This document shows positions 1 through 7,805 of a DNA stretch of 39,101 nucleotides, piece after piece (positions within the stretch are counted from its first letter, which is position 1; each line of letters begins with the position of its first letter). Below the pieces are notes generated by a model, which ran no database searches, was not told where the DNA came from, and saw nothing but the letters and a program-made list of their open reading frames with translations. The translations under genes were made by a program, and so were the position numbers. The stretch comes from Oscillatoriales cyanobacterium (lineage in GTDB: Bacteria; Cyanobacteriota; Cyanobacteriia; Cyanobacteriales; Microcoleaceae), in the NCBI GenBank assembly GCA_004292955.1, contig RDXX01000105.1:1-39101 (forward strand), written 5' to 3'.

Positions 1-110
1 CTAACAAAGACCGCCTCCGCGGGCTGGAAGAAAGACAAACAAAGACGGCGATTTAAATCGCTTCTACACTAACAAAGACCGCCTCCGCGGGCTGGAAGAG
101 TTAATCAGAT
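1..110. repeat. Dispersed repeat, two copies of a 30-nt unit
   Basis: The sequence CTAACAAAGACCGCCTCC followed by GCGGGCTGGAAG occurs at the very start and again near position 70, with a related partial copy between them. The CCGCCTCCGCGG core is shared with the larger repeat family at 1.74, 8.9, 9.2 and 23.8 kb. No gene is seen before 186. Confidence 0.7.
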
Positions 111-185
111 TAGTTGAAATTTAATTAACATCATTCTTTTGATATACTGAGATTCGTTATTCCAACTAGCAATTATAACGCTTTT

Positions 186-500
186 ATGGCAATTTTAGAA
201 TTTTTATTGGTAATTGGTTTGGGCGGATTCGCAGGCTTGTTGATTGTCAACAATCTGAATGAAAGCAAGCAAAAACGACAGTTGGATGAGGCTTTTTATC
301 AGTTGTTGGAAAGTCAAAACAGTCAGATGTCGCTGATTCAATTGGCGGCTAGCGCTAGGGTTGAGGCTGAAGTGGCTCAGCAGTATTTAAACCGACAAGT
401 TAAGATTTTTTCGGCGATTTTAGAGGTGGATGATGAAGGGGATACTTTTTATCGGTTTCCGAGGTTGCGCTTGCCGCCGAGTTCTGGTAAGGAATGGTAA
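186..500 (+). CDS. Small membrane-anchored protein with a possible winged-helix domain
   Basis: This 104-residue protein is not recognised as a named family. Residues 3-22 form one hydrophobic segment rich in Leu, Ile and Gly, which suggests an N-terminal membrane anchor. A charged linker (NESKQKRQ) follows. Residues 38-95 read like a short winged helix: LIQLAASARVEAEVAQQYL resembles helix-turn-helix packing, and the stretch ending in GDTFYRFP could form the wing. This fold assignment is inference. The gene stands alone, 97 bases before thiL on the same strand, with a heptamer array between them. Confidence 0.6.
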   Translation: MAILEFLLVIGLGGFAGLLIVNNLNESKQKRQLDEAFYQLLESQNSQMSLIQLAASARVEAEVAQQYLNRQVKIFSAILEVDDEGDTFYRFPRLRLPPSSGKEW

Positions 501-504
501 TGCA

Positions 505-562
505 GTTGACAGTTGATAGTTGACAGTTGACAGTTGACAGTTGTCAGTGGTTAGTTGTCAGT
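505..562. repeat. CAGTTGA heptamer array (STRR-type)
   Basis: About six copies of the heptamer CAGTTGA, some with one change, lie between the small membrane protein and thiL. Similar arrays occur at 10.63-10.73, 25.23, 31.59, 35.08 and 36.50 kb. Such heptamer repeats are known in filamentous cyanobacteria. Confidence 0.85.
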
Positions 563-597
563 TTCCTAATAATATTTAGTGGCTTTTAACTAATTTA

Positions 598-1725
598 ATG
601 CTGATTAAAGATATCGGAGAACAAGGTCTTTTAAGAATATTACAAAAATTCTGTCCCGCCGAAATTGTGGGTGATGATTGCGCTGTACTTCCGACAAATC
701 CTCACCAATCTCTGGCGGTGACGACGGATATGTTGGTGGATGGAGTGCATTTTAGCGATCGCACCACCAGCCCTTATGACGCAGGATGGCGCGCCGCAGC
801 CGCGAATTTGTCGGATCTGGCTGCGATGGGTGCAAAGCCTCTGGCGGTGACTGTAGCCCTGGCTGTGACGGCGGATACGGCTGTGCTGTGGGTGGAGGAG
901 TTTTATCGGGGGATGACGGCTTGTTTGGAAGTGTATCATACGCCGATCGCGGGTGGGGATGTTGTGCGATCGTCTGTGGTGACAATTTCGATTACTGCTT
1001 TTGGGGAGGTTGAGTGCGATCGTACCATTCGTCGGTCAAATGCGCGATCGGAGAATTGGGCGATCGTGGCTACGGGTGTGCACGGGGCTTCTCGCGCGGG
1101 ATTAGAGTTGTTGTTGAATCCTGAATTTGGGCTAAATCTGGAAAAGGGCGATCGAACTTCTTTAATTCTCGCTCACCAGCAGCCTAAACCGCGATTGGAT
1201 GTTTTGCCGATGCTTTGGGAGATATTGGGTTGTGAAGGTGAGATAGAACCCCCCCTCAGTCCCCCCCTTGGTAAGGGGGGGAAGCAAGATTTGAATTCTC
1301 CCCCCCTTAGCAAGGTAGGCGTTAATTCTCCCCCCCTTACCAAGGGGGGGCCGGGGGGGGTTAATTCCCCAATTGCGATCGCCGGAATGGACAGTAGCGA
1401 CGGTTTAGCGGATGCAATTATTCAGGTTTGTCGGGCTAGCGGTGTTGGTGCAAAAGTCGATCGCACGAAAATACCAATTCCCCCTAGTTTAAGCGAAATC
1501 GTATCCGCTGAAAAGGCTCTGGATTGGGCGTTGTACGGTGGTGAAGATTTTGAGTTGGTGCTATTTTTGCCGATCGCAAATGCTGAGTTATTAGTAGAAA
1601 AAATCGGAAATGGAGCCGCGATTATCGGCATGACTACCGATAGCACAGATATTTGGTTGACTGATAGCAGTGGTATTTATGGTGATATTAGATTGGAGAG
1701 CGATCGGGGATTTCAACACTTCTGA
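598..1725 (+). CDS. thiL: Thiamine-monophosphate kinase with in-frame palindrome insertion
   Basis: ThiL phosphorylates thiamine monophosphate to thiamine diphosphate in the cytoplasm, the last step of cofactor synthesis. Family motifs are all present in order: VTTDMLVDGVHF, NLSDLAAMGAKP, AGGDVV, MDSSDGLAD and YGGEDFELV. At 375 residues it is longer than the usual 320-340. The excess lies at about residues 216-258, between KPRLDVLPMLWEILG and the MDSSDGLAD motif, and is encoded by three copies of a palindromic C-run/G-run repeat (about 1243-1365) read as PPLxKGG-like units. The frame stays open, so the enzyme may tolerate the loop. The gene appears monocistronic, and the next gene is on the opposite strand. 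Confidence 0.93.
   Translation: MLIKDIGEQGLLRILQKFCPAEIVGDDCAVLPTNPHQSLAVTTDMLVDGVHFSDRTTSPYDAGWRAAAANLSDLAAMGAKPLAVTVALAVTADTAVLWVEEFYRGMTACLEVYHTPIAGGDVVRSSVVTISITAFGEVECDRTIRRSNARSENWAIVATGVHGASRAGLELLLNPEFGLNLEKGDRTSLILAHQQPKPRLDVLPMLWEILGCEGEIEPPLSPPLGKGGKQDLNSPPLSKVGVNSPPLTKGGPGGVNSPIAIAGMDSSDGLADAIIQVCRASGVGAKVDRTKIPIPPSLSEIVSAEKALDWALYGGEDFELVLFLPIANAELLVEKIGNGAAIIGMTTDSTDIWLTDSSGIYGDIRLESDRGFQHF
1243..1365. repeat. Three CCCCCCTT...AAGGGGGG palindromes inside thiL
   Basis: Three successive copies of a palindrome with runs of six or seven C, a CTTNGNAAG centre and runs of G lie within the thiL reading frame. The copies are imperfect; the middle one has AAGGTAGG in place of the G run. 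They add about 43 codons without a stop or a frameshift. Confidence 0.85.
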
Positions 1726-1736
1726 ATCATATCTGA

Positions 1737-1806
1737 TCTTAGTCCGCGTAGGCGGACATCGTTTGTGTAGACGCGGTTTCTAACCGCCGGGTTTCTAACC
1801 GCCTGG
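1737..1806. repeat. Dispersed repeat (GTCCGC...GTGTAGACGCGGTTTC family)
   Basis: The element reads TCCGCGTAGGCGGACATCG then TTTGTGTAGACGCGG, and ends with two copies of GGTTTCTAACCGCC. It matches in reverse the elements near 8.90-9.06, 9.19-9.25 and 23.76-23.81 kb. It lies between the 3' ends of thiL and the convergent gene and slightly overlaps the latter's stop region. Confidence 0.75.
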
Positions 1807-3270
1807 TTCATGATTCGACACTTCTTCCACCTCCCGCAAGATATCATTAACTGGTTGACTTTGGGAATTGGGTAATTGTGCAACAGATTTACGCCCAAAC
1901 AATCTCAATCTACCATTAATTTTCCACGCACCATTAATCCAACCCATCAATCCAGAAACCAGGATGACAGCCAGGAGACTCCACAACAGACTAGCTAGGG
2001 CCGGATGAATGCGATCGCCATTTTGAGGTATTCTGAACACTATGTCTCTCTCTACATAATTCGCAACCGCAGACACCACAATGCCTCCAGCGCCTAATCC
2101 AGTACCGAGTATTTCAATTTTTCTTTCTAGGGAGCGATCGCATTCTGCTTGTTCAATATCGACAATTCCTCCCACCAACTCCACCGCAATCTTAATCAAA
2201 TCAGTGCCATGCTTGAAATAGCCTAAATCGCCCTTAATTTGTTCTTGAAAATACGGACAAGTTCTATCAATGAAAAACTTGAACGTTGTCAAATCATCAG
2301 TTAGTAGCTCAGATTTATCACCAATTTGCAACAACTTTTCTTGATAGTTGTAAACATGAATATTAATCGTGTTATTAAAATCTTCTAAACATTCCAAAGC
2401 TCTTTCATAATTCAAACTTTCTCGAAGTAACTCTTTTAGCTTAGTTTTTAGATATTTTAACGATTCATCTATATTAACACTTTGCCTCGAATCAACTTCA
2501 GTTGGCAATTCAATCCGAGTTACTTCGGTGATTTTTGCTTCTAGGTTTTCGATTGTTTGCTCAATTTCTAAATATCGTTCCTTAAGTAGATCGTAATTTC
2601 TGCGACTATCAATAAAAGCTTTGGTAATTTTATGACGGTGATAAAATAGCTCAAATAAAGGTTGAATAATCTTCCCTAACTTTCCCTCAATCTCATCATC
2701 AACCAGATAAACAAACACCTGTACTTGACTTTTGGGAGAACTATACTCAAACATCGGAGAATCGAATAACTTAGTATCACGGTAAAAAGGTGGACGCACA
2801 GACTCTTCTGGGAAAAGATGTTTTAAACATTCATCTGCAACTTTGCGAAAGTCATTGTCACTTGGCTGTTGATAAGTTTTTGATTTGTAAGTAATCAAAA
2901 TAGTTTGTCCTAGCCAATTTTCATGACTATCAGCAACCAAAAGATTATTAACATTGAATTGTGTTAATGCTGCGACTTCTAAGTCTTTGTTTTCGTCAGT
3001 TTCTGGGCTGCCAATTCTCGCTAAGATACCTTCACTATCATCGATGCGACAAAATCTTAAGGAACCATCGATTTGATTTGAATGCTCTAATTTGTTGGGT
3101 TTAGTGAGGGGATAACTGAGGTTTGCTTGAGAAAAAACTTTGGTTTTGTCCAGACTGAAATATTGCCAGATACTATTTGCCCAAGTCCAGATTGAGTCAA
3201 CATCAGTTTTACTTTTGCTGCTGAGTTGGTAGCTGTAGATATAGACTTGGGGATGGTCAATTTTTAGCAT
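1795..3270 (-). CDS. Coiled-coil protein with C-terminal membrane segments, unknown function
   Basis: This 491-residue protein is not assigned to a named family. The first 210 residues look globular (YIYSYQLSS, RFCRIDDSEGILARIG, VQVFVYLVDDE). A charged helical stretch, roughly residues 220-330, contains heptad-like patterns such as YLEIEQTIENLEAKI and looks like a coiled coil. Near residues 380-405 a Gly/Ala/Val-rich segment (LGAGGIVVSAVANYV), and near 425-450 LLWSLLAVILVSGLMG, look membrane-associated. The start overlaps the end of the upstream 117-residue gene by 14 bases, so the two are very probably co-translated. Nearby Rpn and CHAT genes suggest a conflict-related context, but that is inference. 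Confidence 0.75.
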   Translation of the reverse strand: MLKIDHPQVYIYSYQLSSKSKTDVDSIWTWANSIWQYFSLDKTKVFSQANLSYPLTKPNKLEHSNQIDGSLRFCRIDDSEGILARIGSPETDENKDLEVAALTQFNVNNLLVADSHENWLGQTILITYKSKTYQQPSDNDFRKVADECLKHLFPEESVRPPFYRDTKLFDSPMFEYSSPKSQVQVFVYLVDDEIEGKLGKIIQPLFELFYHRHKITKAFIDSRRNYDLLKERYLEIEQTIENLEAKITEVTRIELPTEVDSRQSVNIDESLKYLKTKLKELLRESLNYERALECLEDFNNTINIHVYNYQEKLLQIGDKSELLTDDLTTFKFFIDRTCPYFQEQIKGDLGYFKHGTDLIKIAVELVGGIVDIEQAECDRSLERKIEILGTGLGAGGIVVSAVANYVERDIVFRIPQNGDRIHPALASLLWSLLAVILVSGLMGWINGAWKINGRLRLFGRKSVAQLPNSQSQPVNDILREVEEVSNHEPGG

Positions 3271-3610
3271 CTGGTGCGGGGGGAATTGAGGGTGGTTGAA
3301 TGCGTTGTTTTAAGTTTGCTTCTAGCTTTTTGATATCAGGATAGTTATTGGTGAGTGTTTCATAGCCCGGTGTGACTTCCGGTTCTGCATCATCAAGATT
3401 TTTGCGAGTCAGATTGGCAATCTGCTCTGCTACTTCGGGAAAATTTTGATAGACTTTATTAATAGCTTCTTTAACTGCTTTATCAGTAGCATCAGACTCA
3501 GCTATCGGCAAAACAGTCTTGAGTAATTCTTCAATAAATGGCGGAGTCAGAATCTCTGGGGCTTTGGTAATCGCGTTATAGATTTCCGACAAAATCAGGG
3601 TTTTCATCAT
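3257..3610 (-). CDS. Small acidic protein, partner of the downstream coiled-coil protein
   Basis: A 117-residue protein of unknown function, mostly predicted helical, with a Pro-rich end (PPSIPPAP). The start has a good ribosome-binding site: GAGGT lies about 9 bases upstream of the double ATGATG. Its stop codon lies inside the first codons of the next gene (14-base overlap), implying translational coupling and probably a physical partnership. No catalytic motif is visible. Confidence 0.75.
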   Translation of the reverse strand: MMKTLILSEIYNAITKAPEILTPPFIEELLKTVLPIAESDATDKAVKEAINKVYQNFPEVAEQIANLTRKNLDDAEPEVTPGYETLTNNYPDIKKLEANLKQRIQPPSIPPAPDAKN

Positions 3611-3636
3611 AAGTTTACCTCAAAAATGGATGTACA

Positions 3637-3703
3637 ATGTCAAGTGCTGTAGGAGCGGGTTTTACCAAAAACCAATAATCTCGTAAACCCGCCCCCACCA
3701 AAT
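3637..3703. repeat. GCGGGTTT...AAACCCGCCCCCACC palindromic repeat
   Basis: AAGTGCTGTAGGAGCGGGTT is followed about 30 bases later by AAACCCGCCCCCACC, giving a stem. Related copies occur at 4609-4679 and 4738-4800, so this is a dispersed family filling the spaces between these minus-strand genes. Confidence 0.75.
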
Positions 3704-3708
3704 TTTGA

Positions 3709-4548
3709 TTAATTTTGTTCAGCTTGTTTTTGTTGAGCTTCAGTGACAATCTTTGCTACTTCAGCTACCGGCAAGTCTAAGAATAGAGCAATTTGTTCTG
3801 TAATTAATCCCACATTAAACATTCTGAGGATTGCAGCTTTTTCTCGTTGTTTAGCTTCAGCTTGTAATTGAGCTTCTGCTTCAGCTTGTCCTTCCGCAAA
3901 AACATCTTGATAGAATCTGGTTTTCTTTAACTCACTGAGGTTAAACATGGCGGCAATCTCCTCTCTGGTTTTTTGGGGTAACTTGTAAACAATGATAGTT
4001 TCTAGTAAGTTGATGAAGCTCTCTCTGACTGCGATATTCACTATTTCGGTTTCGGCTTGTCTGGCTAAATTTATAGCCAAATCCGAGGCCGTGTTTTCTG
4101 GTTCGATTACCAGTTTAAGTAATTTTATCGGTAGAGATGCTGTTTCTGGTTGGGTAAGTTCATCCAGGTAAATGCGGGTGATTTTTGGGAGTGCCAGCAT
4201 TTCCTGAAAGTGGATGTCACTTTCTCTTTCTGTTTGCCGATTTGGGTAAATGACTACCAATTGCCAAGGGTGCGGCGGTTGGTATTGTTTGAGATAGATG
4301 AATAGTTCGGCAAATAGACGATAATACAGATTTGGGTCTGGTTGAAATTGGACTTCCACAATGTAGAATGGTAATTGAGAATCTGCGACAATTGGCAGAA
4401 ACAAACCATCTAGGCGAAAGGCTAATTGTTTGACTTCTTGGGATGTGAATTGGTATTGGTTTGTAGCATCGGCAGGTATGCCCAGCAGGGCAAAGAAAAT
4501 AAACGGAAATTCTTGGAAGATGCTGTAAAATAGGCTGTCGGTTTTCAT
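3709..4548 (-). CDS. Rpn-family (DUF2887-like) PD-(D/E)xK nuclease/putative transposase
   Basis: The 279-residue protein has the layout of the cyanobacterial Rpn/DUF2887 group. It starts with the MKTDSLFYSIFQEFP signature, then has LDGLFLP (nuclease Asp), FYIVEVQFQPDP (an ExQ version of the ExK motif) and a LYYRLFAELFIYL helix. The C-terminal third is rich in Gln, Glu and Ala (AEGQAEAEAQLQAEAKQRE) and looks like a coiled coil ending in a short helical hairpin. Rpn proteins are recombination-promoting nucleases, often encoded in accessory DNA. It is monocistronic, with palindromic repeats on both sides. The family call is fairly sure; activity is inferred. Confidence 0.85.
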   Translation of the reverse strand: MKTDSLFYSIFQEFPFIFFALLGIPADATNQYQFTSQEVKQLAFRLDGLFLPIVADSQLPFYIVEVQFQPDPNLYYRLFAELFIYLKQYQPPHPWQLVVIYPNRQTERESDIHFQEMLALPKITRIYLDELTQPETASLPIKLLKLVIEPENTASDLAINLARQAETEIVNIAVRESFINLLETIIVYKLPQKTREEIAAMFNLSELKKTRFYQDVFAEGQAEAEAQLQAEAKQREKAAILRMFNVGLITEQIALFLDLPVAEVAKIVTEAQQKQAEQN

Positions 4549-4608
4549 CGATCGAATTTAATCTTTCTTTGAATTATACCCTATTCATTCACGATCGTAT
4601 CATAATCC

Positions 4609-4800
4609 CAAGTGCTGTAGGGGCGGGTTCGCCGAAATATTTGACACCCATCGATGGATTATAAAAACCCGCCCCCACCCCACCGAAATATTTAGATCGC
4701 AATTCTATTGTACAAATAGATTGTGCGTTATATCATAGCCGGGGCGGGTTTATGAAATCTTTGGTTTTTATCGGAGATTGTTGGTGAACCCGCCCTTACA
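4609..4800. repeat. Two further copies of the GCGGGTT/AACCCGCC palindromic repeat
   Basis: Copy one (4609-4679) pairs GGGGCGGGTT with AACCCGCCCCCACC. Copy two (4738-4800) pairs GGGGCGGGTT with GAACCCGCCCTTAC. They fill the spacer between the CHAT gene's 3' end and the Rpn-like gene, so a transcription-terminating role is possible. Confidence 0.7.
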
Positions 4801-4817
4801 ATATTTGCACATTCACA

Positions 4818-7403
4818 TTATAAACCTATAGCACAAAACGCTCCCCAATGATAAACTTTGCCGTAGGGTTTTACGGTCAGTGGATAACGTCCTAGATATT
4901 CCGTAACATCTTCCTTTTGCTCTCCATCGAAACTCTCCGAACCTTCCACCCATTCTAGCAAATCTGAAGTAGTAGCAGACTTAAACCAGCGCTGGGTATC
5001 ATGGAGCGCTTGACCAATGCTAACTCCAGGTTGCAGTACCTCATAGAATTTTACCATCATCAAGGCTGTCGAGAGGTCATTGACAGCCCAAAGACTGGCC
5101 AAAGTTCCCATTGCTCCCGCGTAGAGAAATCCCGTTGGTAATCCAATATAATCGGAGCGATTCTGCGTATCGATTAGCGCGGTTTCGCAGGCGGAAAGCA
5201 CTACTAGGCGGCACTGTTTGAATCGCAGTCCGAAAATTTCAGCCAAAGTCAGGCATTTGTCAATATCCGCTGTTTTGCCTTCGCGCCATTCCACATAACG
5301 ATCAGATGCCCCTAAATCTTCGATGATACCCCCTGACAAAATCAAAAACGACTTCAGCGGCTCATCAGGATTAAACGAACCGTGACAGGAAAAATGCGCG
5401 CAATGAGCATTTTCTAACTGCTCTAAATACTGTTCCAAAAGATTAGTTTTACTCGCTTCCGAGCCCGGAAGAATTTGACTGATGGCGAATTTGGGGGCGA
5501 TGCTGGCGACTTCCAAATCGGTGTAGGGAAGATCCGAGGTGGGGTTTTGCAGGGCCAGGAGTTGGTCGAAATTTGGGTGGATTGTAATCTGTTGCAGGAG
5601 TTGGCAACTGGGGCTGTATTGAATCCCTTGGGTGAATCTATCTAACAAGAATTCGTCGTCGGTTAGGGGTAGGGCGTGGAGGGGGAACAGGTGCAGCAAC
5701 CAGTGGGGAATTAGGATTAAGCGGGTACTTTGTGAGGGCAGAATTGTGGTGATTTGGAGGATTTCGGCAAGACGCTGGAGATAGTCGGAGAGTTTGGTTT
5801 GCCAGTGGGTTTTGCTTTGTTTGTAGTCGGCCCGGTAGTCATTAACTAAGTTGATTAATTCATCGCATTGAGGATTTCGATGCACTGTCAGCACGTCGGG
5901 GTAAGTGAGGACAAAGGTGATGATTTCTTTGTCGGTGATGTACCACTCAATTAGGGCGGTGTCTGGGGTGAGGAGTTGGATAATTTCGGTGAAAGTAATG
6001 GGTTTTAGGACTTGGGGGGTTTCCTGTTTTTGGGCGATGACTTCGACAAGGTTGCGGGCTTTGTTGGCTTCGGCATATAAGAGTGCTTCTTGGTTGCTTT
6101 GGCGATCGAGGCATACTTGCACCATGCCCATGTAGAGTTTATCCCACTCCAAATCGTGTTTTTGCTTAGTTTCATCTCCCGACTCCAACTCTCGTAGTTT
6201 GGAGGCTCTGATTATGGCATTTTTAAAGGTATCGTAGGCACTTTGGAGAGTTGGTGCTTTTTGGTTTGTGTCTTCTGGTTTTTCTCGGTTAATGTAGTCT
6301 AGTTTCTTCAGATAAGCCAAGCCCAGGTTATTTAAAGTTTCTACGTTTTCTAACGGGAAGTGCTCGCGAGTGCTTATCTGTAAAACCAAATTGTAAAAAG
6401 CGATCGCCTGTTCGATATTGTCTGCTTTCTCTCCCCTGATTCTTTGGCAGTAGGCAATTGCCAGATTATTTTGCGTCGTTGCCCAATATTCGGGAAAAGC
6501 CTCGCGGGTGAAGACTTCCAGGGCGGCATTGTAAAAAGAGATCGCCCGTTCGATATTGTCTGCTTTCTCTCCCCTAATTCTTTCGCGGTAAGCTTCTCCC
6601 AGATTATTTTGGGTCTCAGCCCATCTTTTGGGAAAGTTATCACTGGTGTAAACTTCCAGTGCGGCCTTGTAAAATGCGATCGCCCGTTCGATATTTTCTT
6701 CCCGCTTTCCCCTGATTCTGTGACGGTAAGCTTCTCCTAGATTATTTTGGGTCTCAGCCCATCTTTTGGGAAAGTCATCGCGGTTGCGGGTGCGGATTTC
6801 CAGTGCGGCAGTGAAAGATGCGATCGCCTTTTCAATATTGTCTGCTTTATCTTCTTTGATCCTGGAATAGTAGGCAGCCGCCAGATTATTTTGCGTCGTT
6901 GCCCAATCTTGGGGAAAGGCTTCGCGAGTACGAACTTGTAGTGCCTCTTGGTAACAAAAGATCGCCCCTTCCAGATTTTCCGCCCGAGAACCTTTGATTC
7001 TTTTACTATAAGCAGCAGCTAGGTTATTTTGAGTTTGAGCATATTTTTCGCTTCCCGGTTCCCGATTATTTAAAACTATTTGATAACCAGTAATGGCAAT
7101 TTCAAGATTATTCGCTCTATTCCCACGGGGAAATTGATTAATATGAATACTCAAATCTTCAATGAGGGCGACAATTGAGCTAATTGTTTCTGCGTTTTCG
7201 CCATCAAGTAACCTCTGGGATACCTGCTGTAAAAACTCGGCAAAACGGCTATTGAGGAGATGTTGCCGTTGATCGAGCATGGGGTAAATTACTTTAATAT
7301 CGCTATTACTAGCTTCTTCTGCTTGCAATAATTCTAGGATAAAGTTGGCATACTCTTGGGAATTTTCACCTTCAGAGTTGACTCGATCGCGGTTTTCTTC
7401 CAT
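4818..7403 (-). CDS. TPR-repeat CHAT-domain protease
   Basis: This 861-residue protein has about seven tetratricopeptide units of some 42 residues (residues 85-370; repeated TQNNLGEAYRxRIRG and AFPEYWATTQNNLA). A helical linker and a C-terminal CHAT domain (about 560-861) follow. CHAT is a caspase-like cysteine peptidase fold, and the predicted dyad is visible: His674 in AHFSCHGSF and Cys739 in VVLSACET. TPR-CHAT proteins are effectors or proteases in several bacterial conflict systems, including Craspase and gasdermin loci. Compared with the adjacent paralogue (7806-8828), this protein lacks about 80 N-terminal residues between MEE and NSEGEN. The upstream leader is nearly identical in both genes, supporting tandem duplication. 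Confidence 0.9.
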   Translation of the reverse strand: MEENRDRVNSEGENSQEYANFILELLQAEEASNSDIKVIYPMLDQRQHLLNSRFAEFLQQVSQRLLDGENAETISSIVALIEDLSIHINQFPRGNRANNLEIAITGYQIVLNNREPGSEKYAQTQNNLAAAYSKRIKGSRAENLEGAIFCYQEALQVRTREAFPQDWATTQNNLAAAYYSRIKEDKADNIEKAIASFTAALEIRTRNRDDFPKRWAETQNNLGEAYRHRIRGKREENIERAIAFYKAALEVYTSDNFPKRWAETQNNLGEAYRERIRGEKADNIERAISFYNAALEVFTREAFPEYWATTQNNLAIAYCQRIRGEKADNIEQAIAFYNLVLQISTREHFPLENVETLNNLGLAYLKKLDYINREKPEDTNQKAPTLQSAYDTFKNAIIRASKLRELESGDETKQKHDLEWDKLYMGMVQVCLDRQSNQEALLYAEANKARNLVEVIAQKQETPQVLKPITFTEIIQLLTPDTALIEWYITDKEIITFVLTYPDVLTVHRNPQCDELINLVNDYRADYKQSKTHWQTKLSDYLQRLAEILQITTILPSQSTRLILIPHWLLHLFPLHALPLTDDEFLLDRFTQGIQYSPSCQLLQQITIHPNFDQLLALQNPTSDLPYTDLEVASIAPKFAISQILPGSEASKTNLLEQYLEQLENAHCAHFSCHGSFNPDEPLKSFLILSGGIIEDLGASDRYVEWREGKTADIDKCLTLAEIFGLRFKQCRLVVLSACETALIDTQNRSDYIGLPTGFLYAGAMGTLASLWAVNDLSTALMMVKFYEVLQPGVSIGQALHDTQRWFKSATTSDLLEWVEGSESFDGEQKEDVTEYLGRYPLTVKPYGKVYHWGAFCAIGL

Positions 7404-7466
7404 TGTGGGGAGTTGTGAATAACACCGGATTTTATTTTATCATACTTGGGGTTGGTTTGATGGGTG

Positions 7467-7790
7467 GCGAGAAACCGGGTTTTTGCGAAGATATTGGATG
7501 CGAGGCGAAGATATCGGAAAAAACCCGGTTTCTGAGATTGTGGGTGGTGGCGAGAAACCGGGTTTTTGCGAGGATATTCGATGCGAGGCGAAGATATCGG
7601 AAAAAACCCGGTTTCTGAGATTGTGCGTGGTGGCGAGAAACCGGGTTTTTGCGAGGATATTCGATGCGAGGTGAAGATATCGGAAAGAACCCGGTTTCTG
7701 AGATTGTGCGTGGTGGCGAGAAACCGGGTTTTTGCGAAGATATTCGATGCGAGGCGAAGACATCGGAAAAAACCCGGTTTCTGAGATTGT
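7467..7790. repeat. Four tandem 83-bp hairpin repeats
   Basis: GAGAAACCGGGTTTTTGCGA starts at 7469, 7552, 7635 and 7718, an exact period of 83 bases. Each unit ends with AAAAAACCCGGTTTCTGAG, so every unit is itself an inverted repeat with a stem of about 15 bp. One more diverged unit lies at 9124-9172. The array fills most of the gap between the two TPR paralogues. Open frames running through it are artefacts. Confidence 0.92.
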
Positions 7791-7805
7791 TAAAGCAGCC
7801 TCACT

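Noticed and set aside
505..562. CRISPR-like short repeats (CAGTTGA arrays here and at five other sites)
   Set aside because: Seven-base units without spacers; matches cyanobacterial heptamer repeats.
7403..7784. Several 63-107 codon open frames on both strands
   Set aside because: They run through the tandem hairpin repeats and translate the same repeat in different frames.
7467..7790. CRISPR array
   Set aside because: Units are head-to-tail 83-base repeats with no unique spacers, and each unit is itself a hairpin.
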